Source: Moraxella oblonga NBRC 102422 (lineage in GTDB: Bacteria; Pseudomonadota; Gammaproteobacteria; Pseudomonadales; Moraxellaceae). From it: a DNA stretch of 64,000 nucleotides. The translations under genes and the position numbers were made by a program. The DNA is taken from positions 32,981 through 96,980 of the forward strand of contig NZ_BCYQ01000007.1 of assembly GCF_001598275.1 (NCBI RefSeq), in the 5' to 3' direction. The notes under the pieces are model-generated. The model did no database searches, was not told the DNA's origin, and was given only the letters and a program-made list of their open reading frames with translations. This document shows positions 1-8,918 of this stretch, one piece after another; position 1 is the first letter of the stretch, and every line of letters starts with the position of its first letter.

Positions 1-1457
1 TCTGGGTTGAAATGTAGGCTAAAATTGGGGCTTTCTAGGTGAGCGTGTGGCAAGATGGTAACACGCACACCAGAATCTTGTTCCAAATACACCAGACTTT
101 CACGTTTTTCGTTGAGTAAAAACGCTGATACCTCAATGGGTACTTCCACTTGGATTTCACCCACACGCTCTTGGAGGGCGATTTGTTCAATTTGTCGCAT
201 AATAGATAAGGCAAGCGAGCGTAAATCTCTAATCATACCATTACCATGGCAACGAGGGCATAGATAGCCTGTGGCTTCTTCTAGGGACGGACGCAATCTT
301 TGACGACTCATTTCCATCAAGCCAAATTTGGAAATTTCGGCAAACTGCACCCTTGCCCTGTCGTGGCGTGTGGCATCAATTAGGCGTTTTTCCACTTCTT
401 TTTGATGATTGGGGTCTGCCATATCAATAAAATCAATGACAATCAGACCACCCATATCCCTTAAACGCAGTTGGCGAGCGATTTCATCGGCAGCTTCTAG
501 ATTGGTATGATAAGCAGTTTCGGCAACATCGGAGCCTTTGGTGGATTTGGCAGAGTTAATGTCAATAGAAACAAGAGCTTCGGTTTGGTCAATGACGATT
601 GAACCGCCAGATGGCAAGCGAACTTCACGCTGATAAGCACTTTCAATCTGACGTTCAATGCCAAAACGTACAAAAAGTGGCTCATAATCGGTGTATTTGC
701 GTAGTTTGCCCATTTGGTTTGGCATGACCGAAGCGATGAAATTGGCGGCTTCGTTGTAGGCGTTTTCGCTATCAATCCAAATCTCGCCAATATCATCTCG
801 CAAATAATCACGCACCGCCCGAGTAACCACGCCTGCTTCTTGGTGGACAAGGCAGGGGCTTGGGCGAGTGCGGTTTTGTTCTAGGATAGATGACCAGATA
901 TCAAGCAGGTGATTTAAGTCGTTTTGCAAATCATCGAAACCTTTGCCAATCCCTGCTGTACGCACAATAATGCTCATGCCTTGGGGTATGGAGAGGCTGG
1001 CGATGATTTGTTTCATCTCTTCACGGACTTTGCCAGAAATTTGACGGCTGATGCCACCTGCTTTTTGGTTGTTTGGCATAAGTACCAAATAACGACCAGC
1101 AAGCGAGATGTAGGTAGAGACTGCGGCACCTTTGTTGCCACGTTCTTCTTTTTCAATTTGGATAATGACCTCATCGCCCTCTTTGATAAGTTCACGAATG
1201 TTATCATTGCGTGGATTGCCTCTTAGATATTCAGGGGCGATTTCTCGTAAGGGCAAAAAGCCTTGACGAGTTGAGCCATACTCCACAAAAACCGCTTCCA
1301 AAGACGGCTCAACACGAGTAACGTGCCCTTTGTAGATATTGGCTTTTTTTTGTTCACGAGTGCGATTTTCTAGGTCAAAATCGTACAGGTGGTTGTCTTT
1401 GCATAGTGCCACACGAATTTCTTCGTTGTGTGTGGCGTTAATAAGAATGCGTTTCAT
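1..1457 (-). CDS. rne: Ribonuclease E, N-terminal catalytic part (partial)
   Basis: Endoribonuclease that starts mRNA decay and matures rRNA and tRNA. The reading frame begins with ATG at 1457 and runs off the window, so about 485 residues are visible. They cover the RNase H-like/S1 RNA-binding start (MKRILINA), the 5'-sensor and DNase I-like catalytic region with conserved aspartates (motifs SIDINSAK and VIDFIDM), and the Zn-link motif CPRCHG near residue 400, where E. coli RNase E has C404/C407. The C-terminal degradosome scaffold, if present, lies outside. The start is preceded by TAAGGAACATC. RNase G is the alternative, but the sequence and the long leader fit RNase E. Confidence 0.93.
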   Translation of the reverse strand, partial: MKRILINATHNEEIRVALCKDNHLYDFDLENRTREQKKANIYKGHVTRVEPSLEAVFVEYGSTRQGFLPLREIAPEYLRGNPRNDNIRELIKEGDEVIIQIEKEERGNKGAAVSTYISLAGRYLVLMPNNQKAGGISRQISGKVREEMKQIIASLSIPQGMSIIVRTAGIGKGFDDLQNDLNHLLDIWSSILEQNRTRPSPCLVHQEAGVVTRAVRDYLRDDIGEIWIDSENAYNEAANFIASVMPNQMGKLRKYTDYEPLFVRFGIERQIESAYQREVRLPSGGSIVIDQTEALVSIDINSAKSTKGSDVAETAYHTNLEAADEIARQLRLRDMGGLIVIDFIDMADPNHQKEVEKRLIDATRHDRARVQFAEISKFGLMEMSRQRLRPSLEEATGYLCPRCHGNGMIRDLRSLALSIMRQIEQIALQERVGEIQVEVPIEVSAFLLNEKRESLVYLEQDSGVRVTILPHAHLESPNFSLHFNP

Positions 1458-1587
1458 GATGTTCCTTAAAAAAGTAAACATCAAAGTGGTAAGATGGGCG
1501 TTGCCTATTTTAGACAAATGGTTGGGTTTTTAATAAAAGTCGTTTGCCAATAGATTGGCTAAAAATCATACATGAAATACAAAACCC

Positions 1588-1607
1588 ATTTGGTAATCCT
1601 ACCAAAT
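1588..1607 (-). promoter_or_regulatory. Hairpin in the rne 5' leader
   Basis: Perfect inverted repeat ATTTGGTA - 4 nt - TACCAAAT, about 130 nt upstream of the rne start. There is no T-run, so it is not a terminator. It may belong to the structured leader through which RNase E autoregulates in enterobacteria; this is inference. Confidence 0.45.
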
Positions 1608-1887
1608 CAGTTCAACGCCTAAAAATTGGTTGAGAGGAACAAAATCTCTCTAAAATATCATCTATATCACCGCTTGCACCGATGATACCAAACCGCCAAT
1701 TCTCCAAAAGCAGTGTTTGTCTTGTGCTTTTGTGTGGGTTTGGTAAAAACTCTTACGCACTTTGATGTGCAAAATAAAAAAATGTCGTGGGTTGCCTATG
1801 ATTGATAAAATGTATTAAAATTCAACTATCATACAAATTTTTTAAACAATTAACCATTTTTGGTAAAATTTGTACTTTTCTCATCAC

Positions 1888-1915
1888 TTTACGTGGCAAC
1901 GTGCTAAACTATAAC
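1888..1915 (+). promoter_or_regulatory. Putative sigma-70 promoter of rluC
   Basis: TTTACG at 1888-1893 and TATAAC at 1910-1915 with a 16 bp spacer, ending 46 bp before the rluC start. Reasonable match to the consensus, seen by eye. Confidence 0.4.
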
Positions 1916-1961
1916 AGATTTGCCCCAATTTTCCTATCAAAATTTTTAAAATTTACACATT

Positions 1962-2954
1962 ATGTCAAAACTTCACCGAAAACTTACACCAAAGTCTGCT
2001 CCCAAACCCCAAAAATCGCAATCGGCGGACGATGTCATTGCCGATTTTGCCAAAGTCAATTTTATCAGCGTAACGCCCAACCAAGATGGGCAACGGATTG
2101 ATAATTTTTTGCTCTCACGGCTCAAAGGTTTGCCCCGTTCGCACCTGTACAAACTTATCCGAGATGACGAAATCCGTATCAACAAAAAACGCTGTAAACC
2201 ACACGACCGTGTCTATACAGGCGATGTGGTGCGAGTTGCCCCCATTCGTCTTAGTGTGCGTGATAAGCCTTTGGTTTCTGATGAGTTTGCCAAAGGCTTG
2301 TTATCACGGATTATTTTTGAAAATGAAGGTTTGATTGTGCTAAACAAACCGCACGGTATGGCAGTACACGGTGGTTCTGGCGAGAGCTTTGGGGTCATTG
2401 AAGCGATGCGAGTGGCAACAGGCAAAAACTATCTGGAACTCATTCACCGTATTGACAAAGATACATCAGGGCTTTTGCTCATTGCCAAAAAACGAAGTAC
2501 ACTCAAAGACTTACAAGACAAATTTCGCCAAAAAACCATTTTTAAGGATTATTTGTGCCTGTGTGTAGGCGATGTTAGCCAGACGCTTGGCAAGCGTGGC
2601 AAAATTGACAAGCCCTTATTAAAATACAGTTTGGCAAATGGCGAAAGGCGTGTCAAAGTGGACAAAGAGGGCAAGCCGTCCGAAACGCTGATTGAGGTTT
2701 TAAGGGTGTTTAAATTAGACGGTCAAACAATCAGCCTTGTCAAGGCAAGCCCAAAAACAGGTCGCACCCACCAAATTCGTGTCCATCTAGCAAGTGTCGG
2801 GCACGCACTTTTGGGTGATGATAAATATCTAAAACAACCTGCTCCAAGTGTGGCAAGGCTTTGTTTGCACGCCCACAAAATCCGTTTTGATGAGCGTGAA
2901 TTTGTGGCAGATTTGCCAAAGGACATGCAAAAGCTGACAGAAGGTAAACTGTGA
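1962..2954 (+). CDS. rluC: 23S rRNA pseudouridine synthase RluC-like
   Basis: Isomerises uridines 955, 2504 and 2580 of 23S rRNA (E. coli numbering) to pseudouridine. The 330 residues show an N-terminal S4-like RNA-binding region (RIDNFLLSRL, residues about 45-110) and an RluA-family catalytic domain with HRIDKDTSG, whose Asp at about residue 165 is the catalytic one. A late KTGRTHQIRVHL motif is also typical of the family. Length is close to E. coli RluC (319 aa). The diverged position from rne matches the arrangement seen in many gammaproteobacteria. RluD is less likely from the S4-first layout and the rne neighbourhood. Confidence 0.9.
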   Translation: MSKLHRKLTPKSAPKPQKSQSADDVIADFAKVNFISVTPNQDGQRIDNFLLSRLKGLPRSHLYKLIRDDEIRINKKRCKPHDRVYTGDVVRVAPIRLSVRDKPLVSDEFAKGLLSRIIFENEGLIVLNKPHGMAVHGGSGESFGVIEAMRVATGKNYLELIHRIDKDTSGLLLIAKKRSTLKDLQDKFRQKTIFKDYLCLCVGDVSQTLGKRGKIDKPLLKYSLANGERRVKVDKEGKPSETLIEVLRVFKLDGQTISLVKASPKTGRTHQIRVHLASVGHALLGDDKYLKQPAPSVARLCLHAHKIRFDEREFVADLPKDMQKLTEGKL

Positions 2955-3457
2955 TAAGGCGGTTTTTAAAAAAGCTGAATGATGAGCCTGTAAGCTGTAT
3001 CGGGCTGTTTATGGCAGGGCTACTTGTGGGTGTGTCATTGACCTATGAGCGTGATGACCCACCTGCTCATCGTTATACTTATTATTTGCCTGATGCGGTG
3101 GCGGGCAAGCCTTATCAGGTAGATGTAGAGGTGGCAGGCGTATGGAAAGGGTATATTTTTTTACAATTTGAGGCCAATCGCTATTTAGACATTGAGCGGT
3201 TGTCACCGACACGCATTCGGCTTAGTCATTCAGGGCAGTTTCATGAGGATGAAAAAGCCTACGGCATTTGGTTGGTTGGCGGTGGTGGTGAAGGCGGTGG
3301 TAGCAGTTATGTGAGTCATAAGTATGAGTTTTATGTGGCGGTGCGTGATGGTGATGAGGGTGTTATCAATGACTGTTTGACGGTGGTTGACCGTCAGTCT
3401 GCCAATGCAGTGTATTATCAAAAAGATGATAAAAGACCTTGTGTGCAAAATCAGTAA
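2951..3457 (+). CDS. Small membrane-anchored protein of unknown function
   Basis: The gene starts with GTG inside the rluC stop region (4 bp overlap, GTGA), which suggests translational coupling. The 168-residue product has one hydrophobic stretch near residues 14-32 (CIGLFMAGLLVGVSLTY), so it is probably anchored in the inner membrane with the rest outside. A Gly-rich loop (GGGGEGGGSS) lies near residue 110-120, and two cysteines near the C-terminus could form a disulfide. No family was recognised. Confidence 0.7.
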   Translation: MIRRFLKKLNDEPVSCIGLFMAGLLVGVSLTYERDDPPAHRYTYYLPDAVAGKPYQVDVEVAGVWKGYIFLQFEANRYLDIERLSPTRIRLSHSGQFHEDEKAYGIWLVGGGGEGGGSSYVSHKYEFYVAVRDGDEGVINDCLTVVDRQSANAVYYQKDDKRPCVQNQ

Positions 3458-3571
3458 TGAATAAAGTCAGTCAAGTTTGATGGAAATATCCCTTGATGAC
3501 CATCAAAAATCCCCTAGACAATTTGGCGATTTTATTTTACAGTATTGCCATTTATTTAATTTGAGAATGCC

Positions 3572-5128
3572 ATGAAACCCGTGATGATAGACACCACCGC
3601 CCGCCACGAAGCGATTGCCAAATCCATTTTTGAGACAGGATTGTCCCGTGATGAACTTTTGGGGGCGATAGATTTGGGGTCAAACAGTTTTCATTTGGCG
3701 ATTGCTCGGCTTGACCATGGCGAGGTACGCCGTATCGCCAGTATCTCCGAAAAAGTCCAACTTGGGGCAGGACTTGATGAAAATAATATTCTGTCAGAGG
3801 AGGCGATGGAGCGTGGGATTGAGTGCTTGAAACGGTTTTTACCCCATGTTAGTGAGATTGCTCATGACCGTTTACGCATCGTGGCGACCAATGCCCTGCG
3901 TAAAGCGGTTAATGCAGGCGAGTTTATCCGCCGTGCCAACACTTTTTTGCCAAAACCCATTGAGGTGATTGCGGGGCGTGAAGAGGCTCGCCTGATTTAT
4001 TTGGGTGTGTCGCATTCTAATGCCAGTACTGATAAACGCCTTGTTATTGATATTGGCGGGGGTAGTACAGAGTTTATCATTGGACAAGGTTTTGAGCCGA
4101 TTGAGATGGAAAGCTTGCAAATGGGCTGTGTGTCATTCACACGCAAATTTTTTGCTGATGGGCGTATTAGTGAAAAAGCCTTTGACCAAGCCATGACCGC
4201 TACCGCCACCGAACTGCTATCTATCACCAAACGTTATAAAAAAGTGGGTTGGGATAATGTCATTGCTTCGTCTGGCACGGCTAAGGCGGTGCGATTGGTT
4301 TTGCAAGAGTTGGGTTGGGCGGGCGAACGCATCACGCTTGATGGCATGGCAAAACTCAAAAAACACTTGATTAAACTTGGCAATGTTGACAAAATTGAAT
4401 TTGAAGGAGTTAAAGCACACCGTCAGGCTGTGTTTCCAGCAGGCTTTGCTGAACTTTATGCAATCATGCAGACCTTGGGCATTGAAGAGTTGTATTATTC
4501 TGATGGGGCATTGCGTGAAGGTGTGATGTATGACATATTGGGTAGGCTTGGCAACGAAGATGTGCGAGACCGCTCTGTATCAGCACTGGCACAGCGTTAT
4601 TCGGTGGATATTAAGCAGGCAGGGCGTGTCATGGCGACAGTTGGGCGACTGTTTGATGCGGTGCGTGATGTGCTTGGTTTTGATGATGAAGACCGTGATT
4701 TGCTTCGTAGGGCATCCAACCTACACGAGATTGGGCTTGCGGTGGGGCATAGCAACTATCAGCGTCATAGTGCGTATTTGCTTGAATTTTCGGACATTGC
4801 AGGTTTTGCTCAGACAGGGCAGGCGAGCATGGCTCAGATTGCCCTAAATCATAGACGTAAATTAAAACCTGAAAATTTAGAAATCACCGAAAACTTGGGC
4901 GGTCGCAAACTTGTCTATCTGTGTCTGATTTTACGCCTTGCCGTTACCGCCAATCAATCACGCACCATAAAATCCGCTCCCATTTACCTATCAATCATGG
5001 GAAAAAATAAAGACCATTGGCAAATCACTTTGGGCGATGGTTTGCACAAAGAATTGATTGTTAGCCAGCTTAATGAAGATGTTGCTCAATTTGCCAAATG
5101 GGGGGTTAAACTGTCGGTGGTGGGGTAA
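3572..5128 (+). CDS. ppx: Exopolyphosphatase, Ppx/GppA family
   Basis: Releases phosphate from the ends of inorganic polyphosphate, or hydrolyses pppGpp in the GppA branch. The 518-residue length matches E. coli Ppx (513). It shows the actin-like ATPase-fold phosphate motif AIDLGSNSFHL near residue 33, VIDIGGGSTEF near 155, the GTAKAVR motif near 233, and a C-terminal HD-like helical domain with NLHEIGLAVGHSNYQRHSAYLL. Ppk is not nearby. The ppx/gppA distinction cannot be settled from sequence alone. Confidence 0.85.
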   Translation: MKPVMIDTTARHEAIAKSIFETGLSRDELLGAIDLGSNSFHLAIARLDHGEVRRIASISEKVQLGAGLDENNILSEEAMERGIECLKRFLPHVSEIAHDRLRIVATNALRKAVNAGEFIRRANTFLPKPIEVIAGREEARLIYLGVSHSNASTDKRLVIDIGGGSTEFIIGQGFEPIEMESLQMGCVSFTRKFFADGRISEKAFDQAMTATATELLSITKRYKKVGWDNVIASSGTAKAVRLVLQELGWAGERITLDGMAKLKKHLIKLGNVDKIEFEGVKAHRQAVFPAGFAELYAIMQTLGIEELYYSDGALREGVMYDILGRLGNEDVRDRSVSALAQRYSVDIKQAGRVMATVGRLFDAVRDVLGFDDEDRDLLRRASNLHEIGLAVGHSNYQRHSAYLLEFSDIAGFAQTGQASMAQIALNHRRKLKPENLEITENLGGRKLVYLCLILRLAVTANQSRTIKSAPIYLSIMGKNKDHWQITLGDGLHKELIVSQLNEDVAQFAKWGVKLSVVG

Positions 5129-5186
5129 ATCCATAACCGCATATCAGAGCAATGACGACATACCAAGCCGTAAAGCATTCCCTTGT

Positions 5187-5575
5187 CATTTATTATCATA
5201 CGTGAAAATGCAAGCAGGAAGTAACTTGCAGAGTAATATGACAAATTTGTGCAAGATGCTTGGCAAATTTGCGGTGTGTTGATGATTGTACCGATAGCAT
5301 GGTTGAGTGTTTGTTGGGTGCTAGGGGTGCAACATCAGATGAGTTAATGACGATTGGGTGTTTTTGACCCATTATGACAGTGGTAGTGTTTGCAACATGG
5401 GGGCGACTTATTATTTTGAACATCAACATGAAAAATATGTTTCCAAAAGCCCTAAGGTTGCATTTGGATAATTGGCAACATGGTAAAAATGCTCCAACAA
5501 GACCCCACCGCCACCCATTTTCCTTTTGCCAAGAAAAATTACATCAATGGGCGAGCGTGGGACGAACCCTAAAAA
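5187..5575 (+). pseudogene. Possible decayed Cys-rich (Sel1-like?) gene remnant in the ppx-accA gap
   Basis: This 515 bp gap (5129-5643) has no intact gene but holds protein-like pieces in changing frames. Frame pieces include a stretch ending MLGKFAVC, then DDCTDSMVECLLGARGATSD from 5281, then YDSGSVCNMGATYYFEHQ from 5373, and a last piece from 5480 reading KNYINGRAWDEP. The C..LGA / C..MGA.YY pattern resembles cysteine-spaced Sel1-like repeats. Several frameshifts would be needed to join them, so it is at best a degraded remnant. Confidence 0.3.
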
Positions 5576-5643
5576 TTTCCCAAACCCCAAAAAATATGCT
5601 AAACTATCTAAGTTTACATTTGTATAGATTATAAGGAAAATTT

Positions 5644-6453
5644 ATGACCCAAACCATTAACCAAGTCTGGGAGCGAGTCAAACTGGCTCGCCATGCTGAC
5701 CGCCCACTTTTTTTAGATTATGTCAATACGCTGTTTAGTGAATTTGATGAGTTGCACGGCGACCGTGCTTTTGGTGATGACCGTGCGATTTTGGGCGGTC
5801 TTGCTCGTTTTGATGGTAAGCCTGTCATGGTTATCGGTCAGCACCGTGGGCGTAACACTCGTGAGCGGATTACTCATAATTTTGGCATGGCAAGTCCAGA
5901 GGGGTATCGTAAGGTCATCAGACTTGTGCAGATGGCGGAGCGATTTGGCTTGCCTGTTTTGACCTTTATTGACACACCGGGTGCATATCCGGGTGTGGGT
6001 GCAGAGGAACGTGGGCAGGCGGAAGCCATTGCCAAATCCATTGCGGTATTTAGCAGTCTAAACACCCCAATCATCGCCACCGTCATCGGTGAGGGTGGTT
6101 CTGGTGGGGCACTCGCAATCGGTGTGGCGGACAAGGTCAATATGCTCCAAAATAGCATTTATTCGGTCATCTCCCCCGAAGGCTGTGCATCTATCCTATG
6201 GAAAACGGCGGATAAAGCTCCCGAAGCTTCCGAAGCACTCAAACTGTCAGCTGACAACCTACATCAGCTAGGTTTGATTGACGAGGTGGTGGACGAAGGC
6301 TCTGGTGGTCATGTTGAGTCTCATGTGGTTATGGCAAATTTAAAAGCGTTATTAACCAGTCAACTAGATGAGCTTGAAACTTTGGGTAAAAATGATTTAC
6401 TAAGCGGTCGCTATGATAGGTTGATGAAATTTAATTCAACAATCTCTCTATGA
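5644..6453 (+). CDS. accA: Acetyl-CoA carboxylase carboxyltransferase subunit alpha
   Basis: With AccD it transfers the carboxyl group from carboxybiotin-BCCP to acetyl-CoA, giving malonyl-CoA for fatty acid synthesis. The 269 residues include the crotonase-fold signatures [32 protein letters not shown] and [15 protein letters not shown]. The N-terminus is about 50 residues shorter than E. coli AccA (319), starting close to the LARH..RP..LDY motif, as I recall for Acinetobacter AccA. The start is supported by an AAGGAAAATTT ribosome-binding site. accD is not in the window. Confidence 0.95.
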   Translation: MTQTINQVWERVKLARHADRPLFLDYVNTLFSEFDELHGDRAFGDDRAILGGLARFDGKPVMVIGQHRGRNTRERITHNFGMASPEGYRKVIRLVQMAERFGLPVLTFIDTPGAYPGVGAEERGQAEAIAKSIAVFSSLNTPIIATVIGEGGSGGALAIGVADKVNMLQNSIYSVISPEGCASILWKTADKAPEASEALKLSADNLHQLGLIDEVVDEGSGGHVESHVVMANLKALLTSQLDELETLGKNDLLSGRYDRLMKFNSTISL

Positions 6454-6533
6454 ATCATGCCTTTGTGATGATAAAGATAAACTCGTTGTTTGTTGTAAAA
6501 TGTACATAATTGACATATTGGCATAAAAATTAC

Positions 6534-6563
6534 TTGACAAATGCGGGGTTTATCTTTTATCAT
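6534..6563 (+). promoter_or_regulatory. Putative sigma-70 promoter of rho
   Basis: TTGACA at 6534-6539 and TATCAT at 6558-6563, 18 bp apart, about 95 bp before the chosen rho start. It leaves an untranslated leader; in E. coli, Rho attenuates its own synthesis in such a leader. Confidence 0.5.
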
Positions 6564-6658
6564 TGACAAAAGTAGGCAATCGTCTGCTTTTTCTTTTTCT
6601 TATCCCCTTTTTTCACATCATTTCCACTTGCACATTTGTGTATATGGTCAGCCTTTTT

Positions 6659-7930
6659 ATGAATTTAACCGAATTAAAACGCAAGTCCGTAGGTGAGTTA
6701 CTTGCCATCGCCCAAGTCATGGGGCTTGAAAATATGGCTCGTAGCCGTAAACAAGACATTATTTTTGCTATTTTAAAAACCCACGCCCACAACGGCGAGC
6801 CTATTTATGGTGATGGGGTGTTGGAGATTTTGCCCGATGGATTTGGATTTTTGCGGTCATCAGAGGGATCTTATTTGGCAGGACCTGACGACATTTATGT
6901 GTCGCCCAGCCAAATTCGCCGTTTCAACCTCCAAACAGGCGACTCTATCGCAGGGCAAATTCGTCCGCCCAAAGATTCTGAGCGTTATTTTGCTTTATTA
7001 AAGGTCAGCGAAATCAATTTTGATACGCCAGACCGCTCACGCCATAAGTTGATTTTTGAGAATTTAACACCGCTTTTTCCTACCCAGCAGTTACGCCTAG
7101 AAGTTGGCAATGGTACGACCGAAGATTTGACGGGGCGTGTGATTGATTTGATTGCTCCGATTGGTAAGGGTCAGCGTTCCATCATCGTTGCCCCACCCAA
7201 AGCGGGTAAGACTGTACTTTTACAAAACATCGCCCAAGCGATTGCCAAAAATCACCCAGAGTGCTATCTGATTGTACTGCTCATTGACGAACGCCCAGAA
7301 GAGGTTACCGAAATGCAACGCACTGTGCGTGGTGAGGTGGTTGCCTCTACTTTTGATGAGCCGCCCACTCGTCATATCCAAGTTGCCGAAATGGTGATTG
7401 AAAAAGCCAAGCGTCTTGTTGAACATAAACAAGATGTGGTAATTTTGCTTGATAGTATCACACGCCTTGCTCGTGCTTATAATACCGTAATCCCTTCAAG
7501 TGGCAAGGTTTTGACAGGTGGTGTTGATGCCAACGCTTTAGAACGCCCAAAACGTTTTTTTGGGGCGGCTCGTAACGTGGAAGAAGGCGGAAGCTTGACG
7601 ATTATCAGCACTGCCTTGACCGATACAGGCTCTAAGATGGACGGTGTGATTTTTGAAGAATTTAAAGGCACTGGCAACCAAGAAGTTACCCTAGAACGTG
7701 AACTTGCCGAAAGACGAGTATTCCCCGCCATTAACATCAAAAAATCCAGTACTCGCCGTGAAGAGCGTCTTATAGACGAAGAAATGCTCCGTAAGGTGTG
7801 GGTGCTTCGCAAGCTTTTGCAACCTATGGACGATTATCAAGCAACAGAGTTTTTGCTTGAACGTCTCAAAGAAGCCAAAACTAATGATGAATTTTTTAGT
7901 AACATGACCAAAAAATCACAAAACACCTAA
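6659..7930 (+). CDS. rho: Transcription termination factor Rho
   Basis: Hexameric RNA-dependent ATPase/helicase that terminates transcription. I start it at ATG 6659 ([15 protein letters not shown]), which gives 423 residues, close to E. coli Rho (419); an in-frame extension to 6563 has no homology and would overlap the promoter. The Rho_N helix region, the cold-shock-like primary RNA site ([16 protein letters not shown]), the Walker A motif APPKAGKT near residue 180, and the Walker B/R-loop region [16 protein letters not shown] are all visible. Confidence 0.97.
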   Translation: MNLTELKRKSVGELLAIAQVMGLENMARSRKQDIIFAILKTHAHNGEPIYGDGVLEILPDGFGFLRSSEGSYLAGPDDIYVSPSQIRRFNLQTGDSIAGQIRPPKDSERYFALLKVSEINFDTPDRSRHKLIFENLTPLFPTQQLRLEVGNGTTEDLTGRVIDLIAPIGKGQRSIIVAPPKAGKTVLLQNIAQAIAKNHPECYLIVLLIDERPEEVTEMQRTVRGEVVASTFDEPPTRHIQVAEMVIEKAKRLVEHKQDVVILLDSITRLARAYNTVIPSSGKVLTGGVDANALERPKRFFGAARNVEEGGSLTIISTALTDTGSKMDGVIFEEFKGTGNQEVTLERELAERRVFPAINIKKSSTRREERLIDEEMLRKVWVLRKLLQPMDDYQATEFLLERLKEAKTNDEFFSNMTKKSQNT

Positions 7931-8044
7931 AAGTGCAGGTTTTTTATTTGTTTTTTTGATGAGTTTATGTTATTATTGAGATAATGGGCATTGTGTTTTT
8001 AACATTTTGTTACATTTTTAATGTAAGGTTTTACCAAAAATCAC

Positions 8045-8074
8045 TTGTATGTAAAAAACACATTCCTGTATAAT
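8045..8074 (+). promoter_or_regulatory. Putative sigma-70 promoter of the lipoprotein gene
   Basis: TTGTAT at 8045-8050 and a perfect TATAAT at 8069-8074 with an 18 bp spacer. It is followed by a roughly 85 nt leader before the ATG at 8168. Confidence 0.6.
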
Positions 8075-8167
8075 CCGCACCACAGTTTAGTATGTTGCTA
8101 ATCTTGGTTTTTAAAATCAAATTATAACAAATAAAACTGTTACCTATTTTATTTATGGAGCTATCCA

Positions 8168-8494
8168 ATGAAAGCTAATTTAGTCCTTTCTTCTCTACTT
8201 GCTGCATCACTAGTTTTGACTGCATGTTCTAAGCCTGCTGAGCAAGCACCTGCTGAGCCAAAACCTGAAACTGCTACCCAACCTGCTGAGCAAGTACCTG
8301 CTGAAAACACTGCCCAACCTGCAGCCGAAGGTGAAGCTGCCGCTCAACCTGCTGGCGAAGCTACTGCCCAACCTGCAGCCGAAGGTGAAGCTGCCGCTCA
8401 ACCTGCTGGCGAAGCCAATGCAGAAGCTCAAGCTGCTGCTGACGCACCTGTAGCCGAAGCTACCGCAGAAGCTCCAAAAGCTGAAGGCAAATAA
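8168..8494 (+). CDS. Small Ala/Pro/Glu-rich lipoprotein with tandem repeats
   Basis: A 108-residue secreted lipoprotein. It has a signal peptide with lipobox LTAC, giving a lipidated Cys at residue 20. The mature part is almost entirely Ala, Pro, Glu, Gln and Thr in short repeats (AEQAPAEP, AQPAAEGEAAAQPAGEA), and so is probably extended and disordered. Two near-identical 54 bp units lie in tandem (8312-8419), so copy number could vary between strains. It has its own promoter and a strong terminator, which suggests an abundant monocistronic message. Function unknown. Confidence 0.85.
   Translation: MKANLVLSSLLAASLVLTACSKPAEQAPAEPKPETATQPAEQVPAENTAQPAAEGEAAAQPAGEATAQPAAEGEAAAQPAGEANAEAQAAADAPVAEATAEAPKAEGK
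8312..8419 (+). repeat. Two tandem 54 bp coding repeats
   Basis: Units at 8312-8365 and 8366-8419 are identical except at the last few bases. Each encodes the 18-residue unit AQPAAEGEAAAQPAGEAx in the lipoprotein. Confidence 0.9.
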
Positions 8495-8518
8495 TCGCTT
8501 AGTGCAAATTATGCAAAT

Positions 8519-8549
8519 AAAAGAGCCTACAATGGCTCTTTTATTTTTT
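8519..8549 (+). terminator. Rho-independent terminator of the lipoprotein gene
   Basis: Perfect 9 bp stem AAAAGAGCC / GGCTCTTTT with a 6 nt loop, followed by a T-rich run. Confidence 0.9.
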
Positions 8550-8581
8550 GTGTGCTAGGGCGTGATGTCTAAATTGTGATA

Positions 8582-8761
8582 TATACTAAACGAACCTAAA
8601 AACTGGTACAAAAACCGTTCACCCCAAGCTAAGCCTTTGGGTGAGGCGGTTTTTTTTTGTTATGGTTTGATAAACTTGCCACGAACGAAAACCATAACAA
8701 TTTTGAAGTTGGGTTGGTATATATGATGGTTTGATAAACTTGCCACAAACAAAAAACTTTT
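8582..8761. repeat. Dispersed palindromic repeat, copy 1
   Basis: Centre is an imperfect hairpin (8610-8658) with arms AAAAACCG..TCACCC and GGGTGA..CGGTTTTT. A reverse-oriented copy lies at 48762-48874. The similarity includes the hairpin (about 42 of 45 positions), the outer TATACT block on one side, and a TTATGGTTT..AAACTT..CCA block plus CAAAAAAC on the other. Copy 1 is longer because the flank block is doubled (8662-8682 and 8726-8746). It may also act as a terminator. Confidence 0.75.
8662..8746. repeat. Pair of 21 bp direct repeats
   Basis: The 21 bp block beginning ATGGTTTGATAAACTT occurs identically at 8662-8682 and 8726-8746, 64 bp apart, inside the dispersed repeat. Confidence 0.85.
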
Positions 8762-8884
8762 GCTGGACTTTAAATTTATCATAAATGCAAAACAATATCC
8801 TAATTTGTAGAGGTGATTGTCATTTGAGCTTAAAATGGTATTAAATTTTGGTGGGGCGAAGTTGGGCTTTTTAGTTAAAATTAA

Positions 8885-8911
8885 AAAAGCACCCAAAATT
8901 TGGGTGCTTTT
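8885..8911 (-). terminator. Terminator of tRNA-Phe
   Basis: Near-perfect palindrome AAAAGCACCCAAA / TTTGGGTGCTTTT. On the minus strand it directly follows the tRNA gene and ends in a T-rich tail. Confidence 0.85.
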
Positions 8912-8918
8912 CATAATA

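Larger units (their letters stand above)
1458..1961. promoter_or_regulatory. Long divergent intergenic region, rne leader and rluC promoter
   Basis: A 504 bp gap between the divergent genes rne and rluC with no convincing coding sequence. On the rne side it can form several hairpins, including a perfect 8-bp one at 1588-1607 and a GAGAG/CTCTC pair near 1632-1650. In E. coli, RNase E represses itself by cleaving hairpins in a long 5' UTR, so an equivalent long leader is plausible. That role is inferred from position and structure only. Confidence 0.5.

Noticed and set aside
1802..2101. 99-codon frame upstream of and overlapping rluC
   Set aside because: It covers the rluC promoter and the first codons of rluC in another frame, with no ribosome-binding site or protein-like composition.
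5374..5634. 86-codon frame upstream of accA
   Set aside because: Composition is not protein-like and it overlaps fragments in other frames; treated as part of a decayed region.
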